From Nitrospira sp. KM1 (lineage in GTDB: Bacteria > Nitrospirota > Nitrospiria > Nitrospirales > Nitrospiraceae): a stretch of 64,000 nucleotides of DNA. The notes below the pieces were generated by a model that did no database searches, had not been told where the DNA came from, and worked only from the letters and a program-made list of their open reading frames with translations. Made by a program: the position numbers and the translations under genes. The stretch covers positions 558,001 to 622,000 of the forward strand of contig NZ_AP022671.1 of the NCBI RefSeq assembly GCF_011405515.1, given 5' to 3'. Numbering within the stretch: the first letter of the stretch is position 1; each line of letters begins with the position of its first letter. Below are positions 29,277-37,694 of this stretch, piece by piece.

Positions 29277-30411
29277 TTATTCATCGGCGGCGGATGCCGG
29301 AGCGACGAGATTTCCGGAGAGTTTTTTCTTGAGGTAGGCCTGGATAAATCCATCCACATCGCCGTCCATGACGGCAGACACGTTCCCGGTCTCAAACCCC
29401 GTCCGGTGGTCCTTGACCATTTGATAGGGTTGAAAGACATACGATCGGATCTGACTGCCCCAGGCAATGTCCTTTTTTTCTCCGACGATCGCGTTGAATT
29501 CCGCTTCCTTTTTCTTCTGCTCCAGCTCGAACAGACGTGCCTTCAAAATTTTCATGGCGCCGTTTCGATTCTGGAGTTGCGAGCGCTCATTTTGGCATTG
29601 CACGACAATTCCCGTCGGCAGGTGAGTGATGCGAATCGCCGTCTCGACCTTGTTCACATTCTGTCCTCCCGCCCCGCCGGCACGGAAGGTATCGATTTTA
29701 AGATCCTTGTCCTCGATCGCCACCTCGACGTCGTCGTTCAATTCGGGATAGACGAAGACCGACGCGAAAGACGTATGGCGTCGCTTGTTCGAGTCGAACG
29801 GCGAAATACGGACCAGCCGGTGGACTCCGGCCTCGGCCTTCAAATAGCCGTAGGCATAGGGACCCGTCACAGCAATCGTGACACTCTTGATGCCGGCCTC
29901 GTCGCCGGCTTGCAGATCCAAGGTTTCGACCTTATACGACTTGGTCTCCGCCCATCGAACGTACATGCGTAACAGCATCTCGGCCCAGTCCTGAGATTCC
30001 GTACCTCCGGCACCGGGATGGATGGCAAGAATCGCGTTGTTCGGATCAAGCTCCCCGGACAGAAGATGCTCGATATGCATCGCCGCCAAGCGCGGCTCCA
30101 GCCGTGCCAGCTCGACTTCGAGCTCCTGTTGGAGGCCGGCGTCCTCGCTTTCCCCTGCAAGTTCCAATAATGCGCCCAGGTCGCCCATTTTCCCTTCGAT
30201 CTCACGCCACTGCTGCAGTTCGCGTTCGAGCGCGACTTTCTTTCGGCTGACCTTGGCGGCCGCCTGCGCGTTCGTCCAAAAACCGGGTTGTGCGGTGTGT
30301 TGTTCCAGCTCTTCCAGTTCAGAGGTCATGCGGGCGAAGTCAAAGATGCCCCCGAAGTTCGGAGACCTGTTCACTCACCGCGCGCACACGGGCACGAATG
30401 TCATCCAACAT
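29277..30411 (-). CDS. prfB: peptide chain release factor 2, with programmed +1 frameshift
   Basis: Releases finished proteins at UGA and UAA. The true start is the ATG at 30411 (AAAGGA before it): 23 codons run to an in-frame TGA at 30342-30340. The context CGG GGG CAT CTT TGA C closely matches the E. coli site, with a Shine-Dalgarno-like G run just before CTT. Skipping one base (30342) joins to the main frame at GAC 30341-30339, giving about 377 residues, the normal RF2 length. The GGQ loop ([12 protein letters not shown]) and the S-P-F-D-type tripeptide region are present. RF2 thereby autoregulates its own synthesis. Lies 17 bases after lnt. Confidence 0.95.
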
Positions 30412-30428
30412 CGAACGGTCCTTTCTGG

Positions 30429-32057
30429 CTACACGGGGGTCGCCGCGACTGTACTGTGGGCCGGTCCTTCCGTGCGGAATAACCCAAACAGAATCAGAAT
30501 GAGCGAGATTAGCACACACCCGTAGGCAAACACATCCCCGTGCCGGCTGTAGAAGGTCCGGGACTGAAGCGCGGGAATTTCGGCGTGGAACGCCTCCTCC
30601 GTAAAAATAGGGGAGGCCCGGATGATCCGTCCGAACGGATCGATAAACCCGGATATCCCCGTGTTGGCCGAACGGGCAAATGCCAGATGATTTTCGACGG
30701 AGCGGAAGACGACCATCGAGAAATGTTGCATGGGCGCGGACGAATCTCCGAACCAGGCATCATTCGTAATCGTCACAAGAAATTCCGCGCCATTGGCGGC
30801 AAACCGGCGAACCAGGTCGGGAAAGATAACTTCGTAGCAGATGACCACGCCGAACTTGACGGTTCGAGTCACTGCGGCATCGGTTTGTCCCGGCACAGGC
30901 GTCTTGGGTGTAAACGAAAAGACCGTCGGCCCGGGACCGGCCTCGAAATCGCCGATGCCTTCGACCAACTTGTCGAGAAAGAACAGCACAGACGACTTTA
31001 ATGGAATGTACTCGCCGAACGGAACCAGGTGCTGTTTGTCGTATCGCCCCAGTAGAGCCCCCTGGGGTGAGAGAAAGTACGCGCTGTTCAGCAAAAACGG
31101 TTTCTTATCGGCATTGAAACGAACGGCCGGACTACCGAAGAGGAGGGGAGCGCCCGCGCGGTGGGCGATGGCCAATAACTGAAGCTGGTAGAGCGGTTCA
31201 CGCTCGTACAGAAAGGGTGTCGCCGCTTCCGGCCAGACCACAAGATCGGTTCCGGCGCCGAGGGTTTCCGTCAGGCGGTCGTACCGCTTGAGCGTCTCAT
31301 CACGATAAGCCTTGTCCCATTTCATAGCCTGGTCGACATTCGGTTGAACGACACCGACGCGCAACAGGCTCTTCGGTACACGACGTTCTTCGCTGACAAT
31401 CAGCGACGTACTGTATGCCCAGGACAGACCGACCAAGATGGCCGACGTCGTGACCAATTCCCACGGTAGACGGGCCGGAACGAACCCCCGAAACAGCGGC
31501 ATCAGCCAGGCAATGAGCTCCGCCACCGCCACATTCACTAATACGATCAAGAACGAAACCCCGTACACGCCAAGATGATCCGCGATTTGAATCACGTCGA
31601 TCTGTCGATATTGCGAATACCCCAGCAGAGACCAGGGTAATCCGCTGAACAGGTAGGTCCGCACAAGCTCGAGGCTCACCCAGAGGCAGGGCGCCGCAAA
31701 CAGGCCATACCTCGGCACCAATGAACGGAACCATACCAGTCCCGCGGAGTACAGTGCGACGAACAGCCCGAGATAGACGGTCAGCAGCAGCATGATGGCA
31801 TAGCTGACCAATAGGGGGACCTTTCCATACGTATGCATGGCAGTCACCACCCATGACATGATCCCGGTAAAGCCAATGGTCCCGGTGAGCCACCCCAAAC
31901 GGAAGGCTGTCCATCGGCTGCTTCCATCAAGGGCGAGATGCAAGGGGATCAGCGAGATCCAGGCCAACAGGCCGAGATCGAATCTGGGGAAGCACAAGGG
32001 GAGCAATATGCCGCTCGCGCTGGCGAGGATAATCGGGCGAACGGGCCGGTCACGCAT
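30429..32057 (-). CDS. lnt: apolipoprotein N-acyltransferase
   Basis: Adds the third acyl chain to the lipid-bearing cysteine of lipoproteins in the inner membrane. Membrane segments cover the first ~200 residues; the CN-hydrolase domain follows, with the catalytic glutamate in V-V-W-P-E-A-A-T, the lysine region after F-G-E-Y-I-P and the nucleophile in V-I-C-Y-E-V-I-F-P. A last helix lies at the C-terminus. A TTG at 32093 is in frame, but the ATG at 32057 is more plausible. Upstream of prfB-lysS-lolC-lolD, so lipoprotein maturation and sorting are linked. Confidence 0.93.
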   Translation of the reverse strand: MRDRPVRPIILASASGILLPLCFPRFDLGLLAWISLIPLHLALDGSSRWTAFRLGWLTGTIGFTGIMSWVVTAMHTYGKVPLLVSYAIMLLLTVYLGLFVALYSAGLVWFRSLVPRYGLFAAPCLWVSLELVRTYLFSGLPWSLLGYSQYRQIDVIQIADHLGVYGVSFLIVLVNVAVAELIAWLMPLFRGFVPARLPWELVTTSAILVGLSWAYSTSLIVSEERRVPKSLLRVGVVQPNVDQAMKWDKAYRDETLKRYDRLTETLGAGTDLVVWPEAATPFLYEREPLYQLQLLAIAHRAGAPLLFGSPAVRFNADKKPFLLNSAYFLSPQGALLGRYDKQHLVPFGEYIPLKSSVLFFLDKLVEGIGDFEAGPGPTVFSFTPKTPVPGQTDAAVTRTVKFGVVICYEVIFPDLVRRFAANGAEFLVTITNDAWFGDSSAPMQHFSMVVFRSVENHLAFARSANTGISGFIDPFGRIIRASPIFTEEAFHAEIPALQSRTFYSRHGDVFAYGCVLISLILILFGLFRTEGPAHSTVAATPV

Positions 32058-32165
32058 TAGGCCTAACTTAGCGGAAGGTCCATTGTGATGCAACCGAGGG
32101 CCAAGGCATGCGAGAGAGGTCGGAGGAAGAAGCGTATCGCTCGATTCACAGTCCGCCGCTGTCCG

Positions 32166-32504
32166 TCAGTGCGTCATAAAGGAGAGAGGCCCCTCCTGAT
32201 CAAATGCGATTTGGTCGAGCTCCCAGGACGTCGTGGAATCGTCCTGATCGAGTTGTACCCCGAACTGTCGGTCCTGCACCCATCGGACCGTCGCTCTTCT
32301 GATCAGCAGGGCAGCTTGCGTCGGAGGAATGAGCAGCACCGTAAGAACCATCCCGACGCGAACCGCGTGCGATCCCCGCAGGCATCCCCCTTGATGCGTC
32401 AGGTTGGCGGTGACGCCGCTCGCATGGAATGCTCCGTCTGAATAATAGACCGCACAAGCAATCGGCACTCGCAGACTCGTCCGCTTATCGGCATGACACA
32501 GCAT
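32166..32504 (-). CDS. PilZ-domain protein (c-di-GMP binding)
   Basis: The frame opens at 32693, but the ATG at 32504 has a strong GAGGAG and gives a compact 112-residue protein. It has the PilZ motif pair: R-T-S-L-R (R8 and R12, the RxxxR motif) and N-L-T-H-Q-G-G, a variant of (D/N)xSxxG. It should bind cyclic di-GMP; no output domain is attached, so it is a single-domain adaptor. It lies 16 bases after the VanZ-like gene and upstream of lnt. Confidence 0.8.
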   Translation of the reverse strand: MLCHADKRTSLRVPIACAVYYSDGAFHASGVTANLTHQGGCLRGSHAVRVGMVLTVLLIPPTQAALLIRRATVRWVQDRQFGVQLDQDDSTTSWELDQIAFDQEGPLSFMTH

Positions 32505-32520
32505 CGATTCGCACTCCTCA

Positions 32521-32925
32521 TCAACTGGATGGTCGTGAGACGACAGGATCGGGACAGGGATGTTGTTTCCGTCCCGCGCGGATTTTGAGGATAACGGCTG
32601 CAATGACCACGCCGGTCGCGTCGAGCAGCAGATCATCCGAGGATGGAAACCGGCCGTCAACGGTGCCCTGCCGGATTTCGGTCCAGAGACCAAAGACCAG
32701 TGCTGCAGACGACCCCGTCAGGAGGGCATAGGACAATGGCCAGGACCGCTGTTCCAGTTGTCGCATCAGCAGGTAGGCGAGTACTCCGTAAGCAGGGACG
32801 TGGGCGCCATTCAGCACGAACCAGGGAACCTGGACCATCAGATGCCCGCTGAATCCGACTCCTGGTGCGATCATCGCCCCGAGATACAAGAGACACATGT
32901 AGGCACCGGCGGAAATTAATCCCAT
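32521..32925 (-). CDS. VanZ-like membrane protein
   Basis: 134 residues with about four hydrophobic segments. The order hydrophobic helix, H-V-P-A-Y-G-V-L-A-Y-L, helix, then E-I-R-Q-G-T-V-D-G-R-F-P-S-S-D-D-L-L-L-D-A-T-G matches the VanZ-like family (E-x-x-Q-x-x-x-x-G-R-x-x-x-x-D-x-x-x-N-x-x-G). Function in most bacteria is unknown. Ribosome binding site GAGGAG. Confidence 0.75.
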   Translation of the reverse strand: MGLISAGAYMCLLYLGAMIAPGVGFSGHLMVQVPWFVLNGAHVPAYGVLAYLLMRQLEQRSWPLSYALLTGSSAALVFGLWTEIRQGTVDGRFPSSDDLLLDATGVVIAAVILKIRAGRKQHPCPDPVVSRPSS

Positions 32926-33094
32926 GGAGCGCTCCTCGTTATGAGGCTGTCAACCGGAAGGTACAGAAAGACAGGGCGGACAAACCATTGTTCATTGGTA
33001 GGGGGCAAAGACCTGCGGAAGATCGATCGAAACTCGCGTAGGGGAGGTTGTCGTGCGTGAGACGGGACGGGGTTTCTTCTTTCGAAGGGGGGAT

Positions 33095-33622
33095 TCAGTC
33101 CTGCCGTTTTTGTTCCGGCTTTTGATGGATCCATTCCAGCGGCGCAGCCGAACCGCACAGATAGGCTTGACCGAAACCGAGAACCACGTGAGCGTCATGC
33201 AGTTGAAGTTCCCAGACATCAAAATCACCGAATCCAAACATGATCGCAGACTGGGGAAAGCGGGAGAGATAACGGGCCTTCACCGTCGCATAGGCGGAGC
33301 AATCCGGAGAAAGCACGGCGCCCGTGCCTTGAAGGTTCATTCGACGCAACGCAAGCGGATTTTTTTCTGGCTCATCCGGCTCGGATATAAACAAGGAGAG
33401 CCGCGCATCTTGCAGGAGATGCCGGGTGTGCAGAGCGAGCCGGCTGAGATGGAGATAGGCCCTGGTCCAATCATCACCGAATACGTACGGCACATGCGAA
33501 CCGAACGGAAGTCCATCCCGCATCGTGAGCAGGACCGCCGTTCTCACGCCCGCCGCCAATGCCTGCCATGCGGCTTGTACGGCCTTTCGATCCAGCGGCT
33601 CAGAGAGATGACTCATATCCAT
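33095..33622 (-). CDS. HugZ-like split-barrel protein (pyridoxamine-phosphate-oxidase fold)
   Basis: 175 residues with the flavin/haem split-barrel order: an early R-T-A-V-L-L-T-M-R-D-G-L-P-F-G-S-H-V-P-Y strand pair, D-A-R-L-S-L-F-I, N-P-L-A-L-R-R-M-N-L-Q-G and a late H-D-A-H-V-V-L-G-F-G-Q-A. The last block is typical of the HugZ/haem utilisation group. The C-terminal haem-binding extension of true HugZ is absent, so the ligand could be FMN or haem. Divergent from the PEP mutase gene. Confidence 0.75.
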   Translation of the reverse strand: MDMSHLSEPLDRKAVQAAWQALAAGVRTAVLLTMRDGLPFGSHVPYVFGDDWTRAYLHLSRLALHTRHLLQDARLSLFISEPDEPEKNPLALRRMNLQGTGAVLSPDCSAYATVKARYLSRFPQSAIMFGFGDFDVWELQLHDAHVVLGFGQAYLCGSAAPLEWIHQKPEQKRQD

Positions 33623-33796
33623 GTCTCCTCATGATCGAGTGCGTCCATAGCATGCTGCCGCGAGCGTCGTCGAGACCCACCTCGCATAGTAATCAACGAC
33701 ACGGTTCCCTGTCACGGATAAGACGGATAGGGCGCAATGGTTCCGCAGAGTATGATCCGCCGACATACCGCACAAGAGATCCTGCGTGAGCTACTA

Positions 33797-33825
33797 TTGA
33801 CAGGATCTATCGCGGCGATTACTGT
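33797..33825 (+). promoter_or_regulatory. predicted promoter of the PEP mutase fusion gene
   Basis: Consensus TTGACA at 33797-33802, a 17-base spacer and TACTGT at 33820-33825, about 30 bases before the ATG at 33855. The rest of the 232-base gap from 33623 holds no gene I can support. Confidence 0.5.
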
Positions 33826-33854
33826 GCCGACACGAAGAGAGGGCCACGGACACC

Positions 33855-35489
33855 ATGAGCGCCGTACCAGACCTCAACCCTGCCGGGCGTTTTCGAGAAC
33901 TGCTCGAATCGAGCGAACTCACCTTCCTTTGCGAAGCCCACAATGGGATCAGCGCCCGCATCGTTCAGGAAGCAGGCTTCGCAGGAATTTGGGCCAGCGG
34001 GCTCTCCATTTCAGCCCAGCTTGGCGTGCGCGATAACAATGAAGCCAGCTGGACTCAGGTCCTGGAAGTATTGGAGTTCATGTCCGATGCCGTCAAGATC
34101 CCCATCCTCTTGGACGGAGATACCGGCTACGGAAATTTCAACAACATGCAGCGGTTGATTCGCAAGCTTGAGCAACGAAGAATCGCGGCAGTCTGCATCG
34201 AGGACAAGCTATTTCCAAAAACAAACAGCTTTCTGAAAGGGTCCGCCCAACCGCTCGCGGACATGCAGGAATTCTGCGGCAAGATCAAAGCCGGCAAAGA
34301 TGCCCAGACCGATCCTGATTTCTCTTTGATTGCAAGAGTCGAAGCCTTCATCTGCGGATGGGGTCTGGCCGAAGCGTTGCGGCGGGCAGAAGCCTACCAT
34401 CAGGCCGGAGCGGACGGCATTTTGATCCATAGCGCGCTGTCCGTGCCGGACGAAGTGTTGGCCTTCAAACGGGAGTGGGGGAACCGATGTCCGGTGGTCA
34501 TTGTGCCGACGAAGTACTATGCCACGCCGACGGACGTGTTCCGCCAGCACGGCATGTCGATGGTGATCTGGGCGAATCATATGTTGCGGGCAGCCGTGTC
34601 CGCCATGCAGAAGACGGCGCGACAGTTGAAGACCAGCGAGCATCTTCTTTCGATCGAAGACCGGGTGGTCCCGGTCGCGGAAATTTTCCGGCTCCAGAAT
34701 GCCGCAGAGTTGCAGGAAGCCGAAGAACGTTATTTACCACGAGGCGCAGAGAACACGCGGGCAATCATCCTGGCGGCTTCACGTGGCGATGAACTCGGAG
34801 ATCTCACGAAGGACCGCCCGAAGACGATGGTCGCCGTTCAAGGCATTCCGATCTTGGGACACATTGTGGATTCCTACAACGCCGTCGGCATCAAGGACAT
34901 CGTGGTCGTACGGGGATACCAAAAGGATGCGGTCGCGCTGCCTAATCTCACTTACGTCGACAACGACGCATTCGCTCAGACCGGAGAACTGACCTCCTTG
35001 GCCATCGCGCTTCGCCGGCAGACGAATCTGCAACAGGACCTCGTCATTTCATACGGTGACGTGCTCTTTCACAAGTACATTCCTCAAGCGTTGTGCCAGG
35101 AAAAAGATGACTATGTCATTTTCGTCGACAGCGACTGGAAGAATCATACCGGCTATGCGCGGCTTGGGGGCTTTGTGGAGTGCACCAATCCGAATTCGCG
35201 CAAAGCATTTAATGCTACGATTTATCTGAAGCAACTCGGAAACAATCTTCCTGCCGAATTGACCCACGGCGTATGGATGGGATTTCTCAAAGTCGCATCG
35301 ACAGCCGTAGGCAGCTTGCAGCTCATCGTGGAAGAGATGCAGGCCCGCAGCGGCAATGAAAGAGCCGGCATCCCAAAACTGCTTCAAGAACTTGTGAGCC
35401 GTGGGCAGCAAGTCCGTGTTATTTACACGGCGGGACATTGGCTTGACATTAACAGTCTGGATGACGTGATTACGGCGGGATCATTTTGA
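33855..35489 (+). CDS. phosphoenolpyruvate mutase fused to a nucleotidyltransferase
   Basis: 544 residues in two parts. Residues 1-290 are a PEP mutase of the isocitrate-lyase superfamily: [26 protein letters not shown] and the diagnostic [10 protein letters not shown] (116-125), which separates true mutases from other family members. It makes the C-P bond of phosphonopyruvate. Residues about 302-540 are a sugar-phosphate-type nucleotidyltransferase, probably a phosphonate cytidylyltransferase (PntC-like); its signature reads [13 protein letters not shown] instead of the usual G-x-G-x-R-L. Such fusions are known from phosphonate-lipid pathways. No phosphonopyruvate decarboxylase or AEP transaminase is adjacent. 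Confidence 0.88.
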   Translation: MSAVPDLNPAGRFRELLESSELTFLCEAHNGISARIVQEAGFAGIWASGLSISAQLGVRDNNEASWTQVLEVLEFMSDAVKIPILLDGDTGYGNFNNMQRLIRKLEQRRIAAVCIEDKLFPKTNSFLKGSAQPLADMQEFCGKIKAGKDAQTDPDFSLIARVEAFICGWGLAEALRRAEAYHQAGADGILIHSALSVPDEVLAFKREWGNRCPVVIVPTKYYATPTDVFRQHGMSMVIWANHMLRAAVSAMQKTARQLKTSEHLLSIEDRVVPVAEIFRLQNAAELQEAEERYLPRGAENTRAIILAASRGDELGDLTKDRPKTMVAVQGIPILGHIVDSYNAVGIKDIVVVRGYQKDAVALPNLTYVDNDAFAQTGELTSLAIALRRQTNLQQDLVISYGDVLFHKYIPQALCQEKDDYVIFVDSDWKNHTGYARLGGFVECTNPNSRKAFNATIYLKQLGNNLPAELTHGVWMGFLKVASTAVGSLQLIVEEMQARSGNERAGIPKLLQELVSRGQQVRVIYTAGHWLDINSLDDVITAGSF

Positions 35490-35540
35490 ATCAACGCTGA
35501 AGGTAGTCGATGCCAAACCTGAGAATGCGCGTACGGACTC

Positions 35541-35592
35541 AAAACTACGAGTTTACATAATAAGTCTTATCGGACATTAATTTTGTAGTTTT
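35541..35592. promoter_or_regulatory. nested dyad symmetry before the RCK_C gene
   Basis: AAAACTAC (35541-35548) and GTAGTTTT (35585-35592) are perfect inverted copies; between them ATAAGTCTTAT (35560-35570) is an 11-base palindrome. The region is AT-rich and touches the next start codon. It may be an operator or a leader hairpin. Confidence 0.4.
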
Positions 35593-35595
35593 TCC

Positions 35596-36222
35596 ATGTC
35601 ACTGGAATTCCTCGGTCGTCTCCAAAAAGAGCTGTCCTTGACCGGCAACGCGGTTTACGAATCCGTGCTCGCCATCGCCGAACGGGTCAATCGCAAGGTA
35701 CAAATCCTTCGTCTTCATGCACAGGCCGCCAGCCTTTTGAGCCAAATCGAGTCCGTCCAAGGCGAACTCGGGCGCCTGATTGCCGATGCGTCACCCAGCA
35801 AGTCATTTTCACCTAAAGCACAAGAGACGAGGGTCATAGACCTCGACAATACATTTAAGTTGTCAGTCGATCGCGTGCATGAACTGAAGCAAACCTTGAT
35901 TGTCTTGGACAGCCAAATACGGGAACTGAAGATGGAGACCGTGCACGAGAATCTTCTGACCCTCCAGCGCGACCTGGGTCTGCGCGGCGTTTCATTGGAG
36001 CGCTTCATCGTGGCTGACGGGAGCGCAGCCGTCGGCAAGAGCACATCAGACGTTCCAGGATCTGTCAGGTTGTTCACGATTTTTCGGGGACCGTTTCTTC
36101 TCACGCCGTCCGATACCATTCCTTTTCGCCGGGATGATGTCGTCATCGTCATCGCCGCTCGATCGGACCTTGAGGCGCTGGCCGCCTGGTTTGCACCGGT
36201 GCGTCGCGTCAAGACTGCCTGA
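35596..36222 (+). CDS. coiled-coil protein with C-terminal RCK_C (TrkA-C) domain
   Basis: 208 residues. The first ~125 are helical and charged with heptad-like spacing. Residues about 135-205 look like a TrkA-C/RCK_C ligand-binding domain: L-E-R-F-I-V-A-D-G-S, A-A-V-G-K-S-T-S-D-V, R-G-P-F-L-L-T-P-S-D-T-I-P-F-R-R-D-D-V-V-I-V-I-A-A and L-E-A-L-A-A-W-F. Such domains sense small ligands (for example c-di-AMP or NAD) on K+ channels and transporters. No channel or Rossmann domain is present, so it may be a partner subunit. There is no Shine-Dalgarno sequence before the ATG. Confidence 0.65.
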   Translation: MSLEFLGRLQKELSLTGNAVYESVLAIAERVNRKVQILRLHAQAASLLSQIESVQGELGRLIADASPSKSFSPKAQETRVIDLDNTFKLSVDRVHELKQTLIVLDSQIRELKMETVHENLLTLQRDLGLRGVSLERFIVADGSAAVGKSTSDVPGSVRLFTIFRGPFLLTPSDTIPFRRDDVVIVIAARSDLEALAAWFAPVRRVKTA

Positions 36223-36246
36223 TCCCGCCCCCGGTGAATCATCCGG

Positions 36247-36265
36247 CCCCATGAGTTTTATGGGG
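36247..36265 (+). terminator. hairpin between the RCK_C gene and htrA
   Basis: CCCCAT (36247-36252) and ATGGGG (36260-36265) form a perfect 6-base stem with a 7-base loop, followed by a moderately T-rich stretch. Either a weak terminator or an operator for htrA. Confidence 0.4.
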
Positions 36266-36296
36266 ATTGTGTTGTAGACTGGACATACAGGAGTAG

Positions 36297-37688
36297 ATGG
36301 TGCGTCTCAAGCTTGCTATACGTGCCGGGTGGGCGCTCGTTTGTGTGAGCGCCGCCTGTCTCGGTCCGGTCGGTATCCGCGACGCCGGCGCATCCGTCGG
36401 CAACGCGTCGACCGGGCTGCAGCTTCTCGAAGACATCCAGACGGCCATTTCGGAACTGGCTGAGACAGCCAAACCGTCCGTGGTCAATCTCTTCCCGGTC
36501 ACCACCGGGAAAGGCCGGGATTTCCTCCAAGACCGTGCTCCAAACCCCTCCGGGTCCGGATCCGGCGTCATCGTCGACCCGGAAGGACATATCATCACCA
36601 ACAATCACGTCATCGGAGATGCGGCCGAAATCGAAGTTCGCCTTTCTGACAAGTCCAAACTTATCGCACAGGTTGTAGGGAAAGACCCCGACACCGACCT
36701 GGCCGTATTGAAAGTCACCGTCGATCATCCCCTGCCCAGCGCCAAGTTCGGAGACTCTTCCGGCGTTCGAGTCGGTCAATGGGTGCTCGCCGTGGGAAAT
36801 CCGTTTGGATTAGACCGCACGGTCACATTGGGCGTGGTCAGCGGCATCGGCCGCGAGAATGTGAACCTCTCGCGTTATGAAAATTTCATTCAGACCGATG
36901 CCTCGATCAACCCGGGCAACTCCGGCGGCCCGCTCTTCAATCTGCGCGGTGAAGTGATCGGCATCAATACTGCCATCATCAACTTCGCCCAAGGCATCGG
37001 ATTCGCGATTCCCTCCAACATGGCCAAGCAGGTGCTCCAACAGCTGCTTGCCCAGGGACGCGTCGTCCGAGGGTGGTTGGGCGTGGGCATCCAACCCTTG
37101 ACGCCCGAGCTGGCACGGAAATTCGGAGTCACGGAGAACGAAGGCGTGCTGGTCAATGAGGTGTTCGAACGCGATCCCGCCGCCGCCGCCGGGATCAAAC
37201 CCGGCGACGTCATTACTCGCATCGAGGGAGCCGTGGTTGACACCCCCAACCGCCTGTCCCGAGTGGTGGCCGGACTGCTGCCCGGCGCCACGACAAAAGT
37301 CGAGGTCGTCCGGAACCGGCAGCGGATGGTGCTCGATGTCGCATTGACGGAGCGCCGAGACCAGCCAGTCGTCGCCTCACTGCCCCAGTCTCGGACCGAT
37401 GCCAAACTCGGATTGGATCTCCAGGATCTCACGGCCGCCCTGGCCGAGAAATTCAAACTCCGCGAGAGCAGAGGCGTCCTGATCACGCGCGTGGAATCCG
37501 GCAGCCTCGCCCACTCGGAGGGACTGCGCGAGGGGGACCTGATCAAGGAAGTCAATCGTATCGACGTCGGCTCTGTCGGCGAATTTACCGCGGTGATTGC
37601 CAAAGTCCGCCGCGGCGAAACCGTCCTGCTCCGCGTGCTCCGGGAAAGCCGGGCGTTCTATGTCGTGCTGAAATCCGGCGACCACTGA
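36297..37688 (+). CDS. HtrA/DegP-like periplasmic serine protease
   Basis: 463 residues: signal peptide, trypsin-like protease with catalytic H104 (T-N-N-H-V), D134 (D-T-D-L-A-V) and S209 (G-N-S-G-G-P-L), and two PDZ domains (about 262-345 and 365-460). It should degrade or refold damaged envelope proteins. The start at 36297 has CAGGAG before it. The protein cannot be assigned safely to DegP, DegQ or DegS; two PDZ domains exclude DegS. Confidence 0.92.
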   Translation: MVRLKLAIRAGWALVCVSAACLGPVGIRDAGASVGNASTGLQLLEDIQTAISELAETAKPSVVNLFPVTTGKGRDFLQDRAPNPSGSGSGVIVDPEGHIITNNHVIGDAAEIEVRLSDKSKLIAQVVGKDPDTDLAVLKVTVDHPLPSAKFGDSSGVRVGQWVLAVGNPFGLDRTVTLGVVSGIGRENVNLSRYENFIQTDASINPGNSGGPLFNLRGEVIGINTAIINFAQGIGFAIPSNMAKQVLQQLLAQGRVVRGWLGVGIQPLTPELARKFGVTENEGVLVNEVFERDPAAAAGIKPGDVITRIEGAVVDTPNRLSRVVAGLLPGATTKVEVVRNRQRMVLDVALTERRDQPVVASLPQSRTDAKLGLDLQDLTAALAEKFKLRESRGVLITRVESGSLAHSEGLREGDLIKEVNRIDVGSVGEFTAVIAKVRRGETVLLRVLRESRAFYVVLKSGDH

Positions 37689-37694
37689 GCAGCC

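Noticed and set aside
28554-29972. 472-codon plus-strand open frame
   Set aside because: Antisense to lysS and prfB, no recognisable domain and no ribosome binding site.
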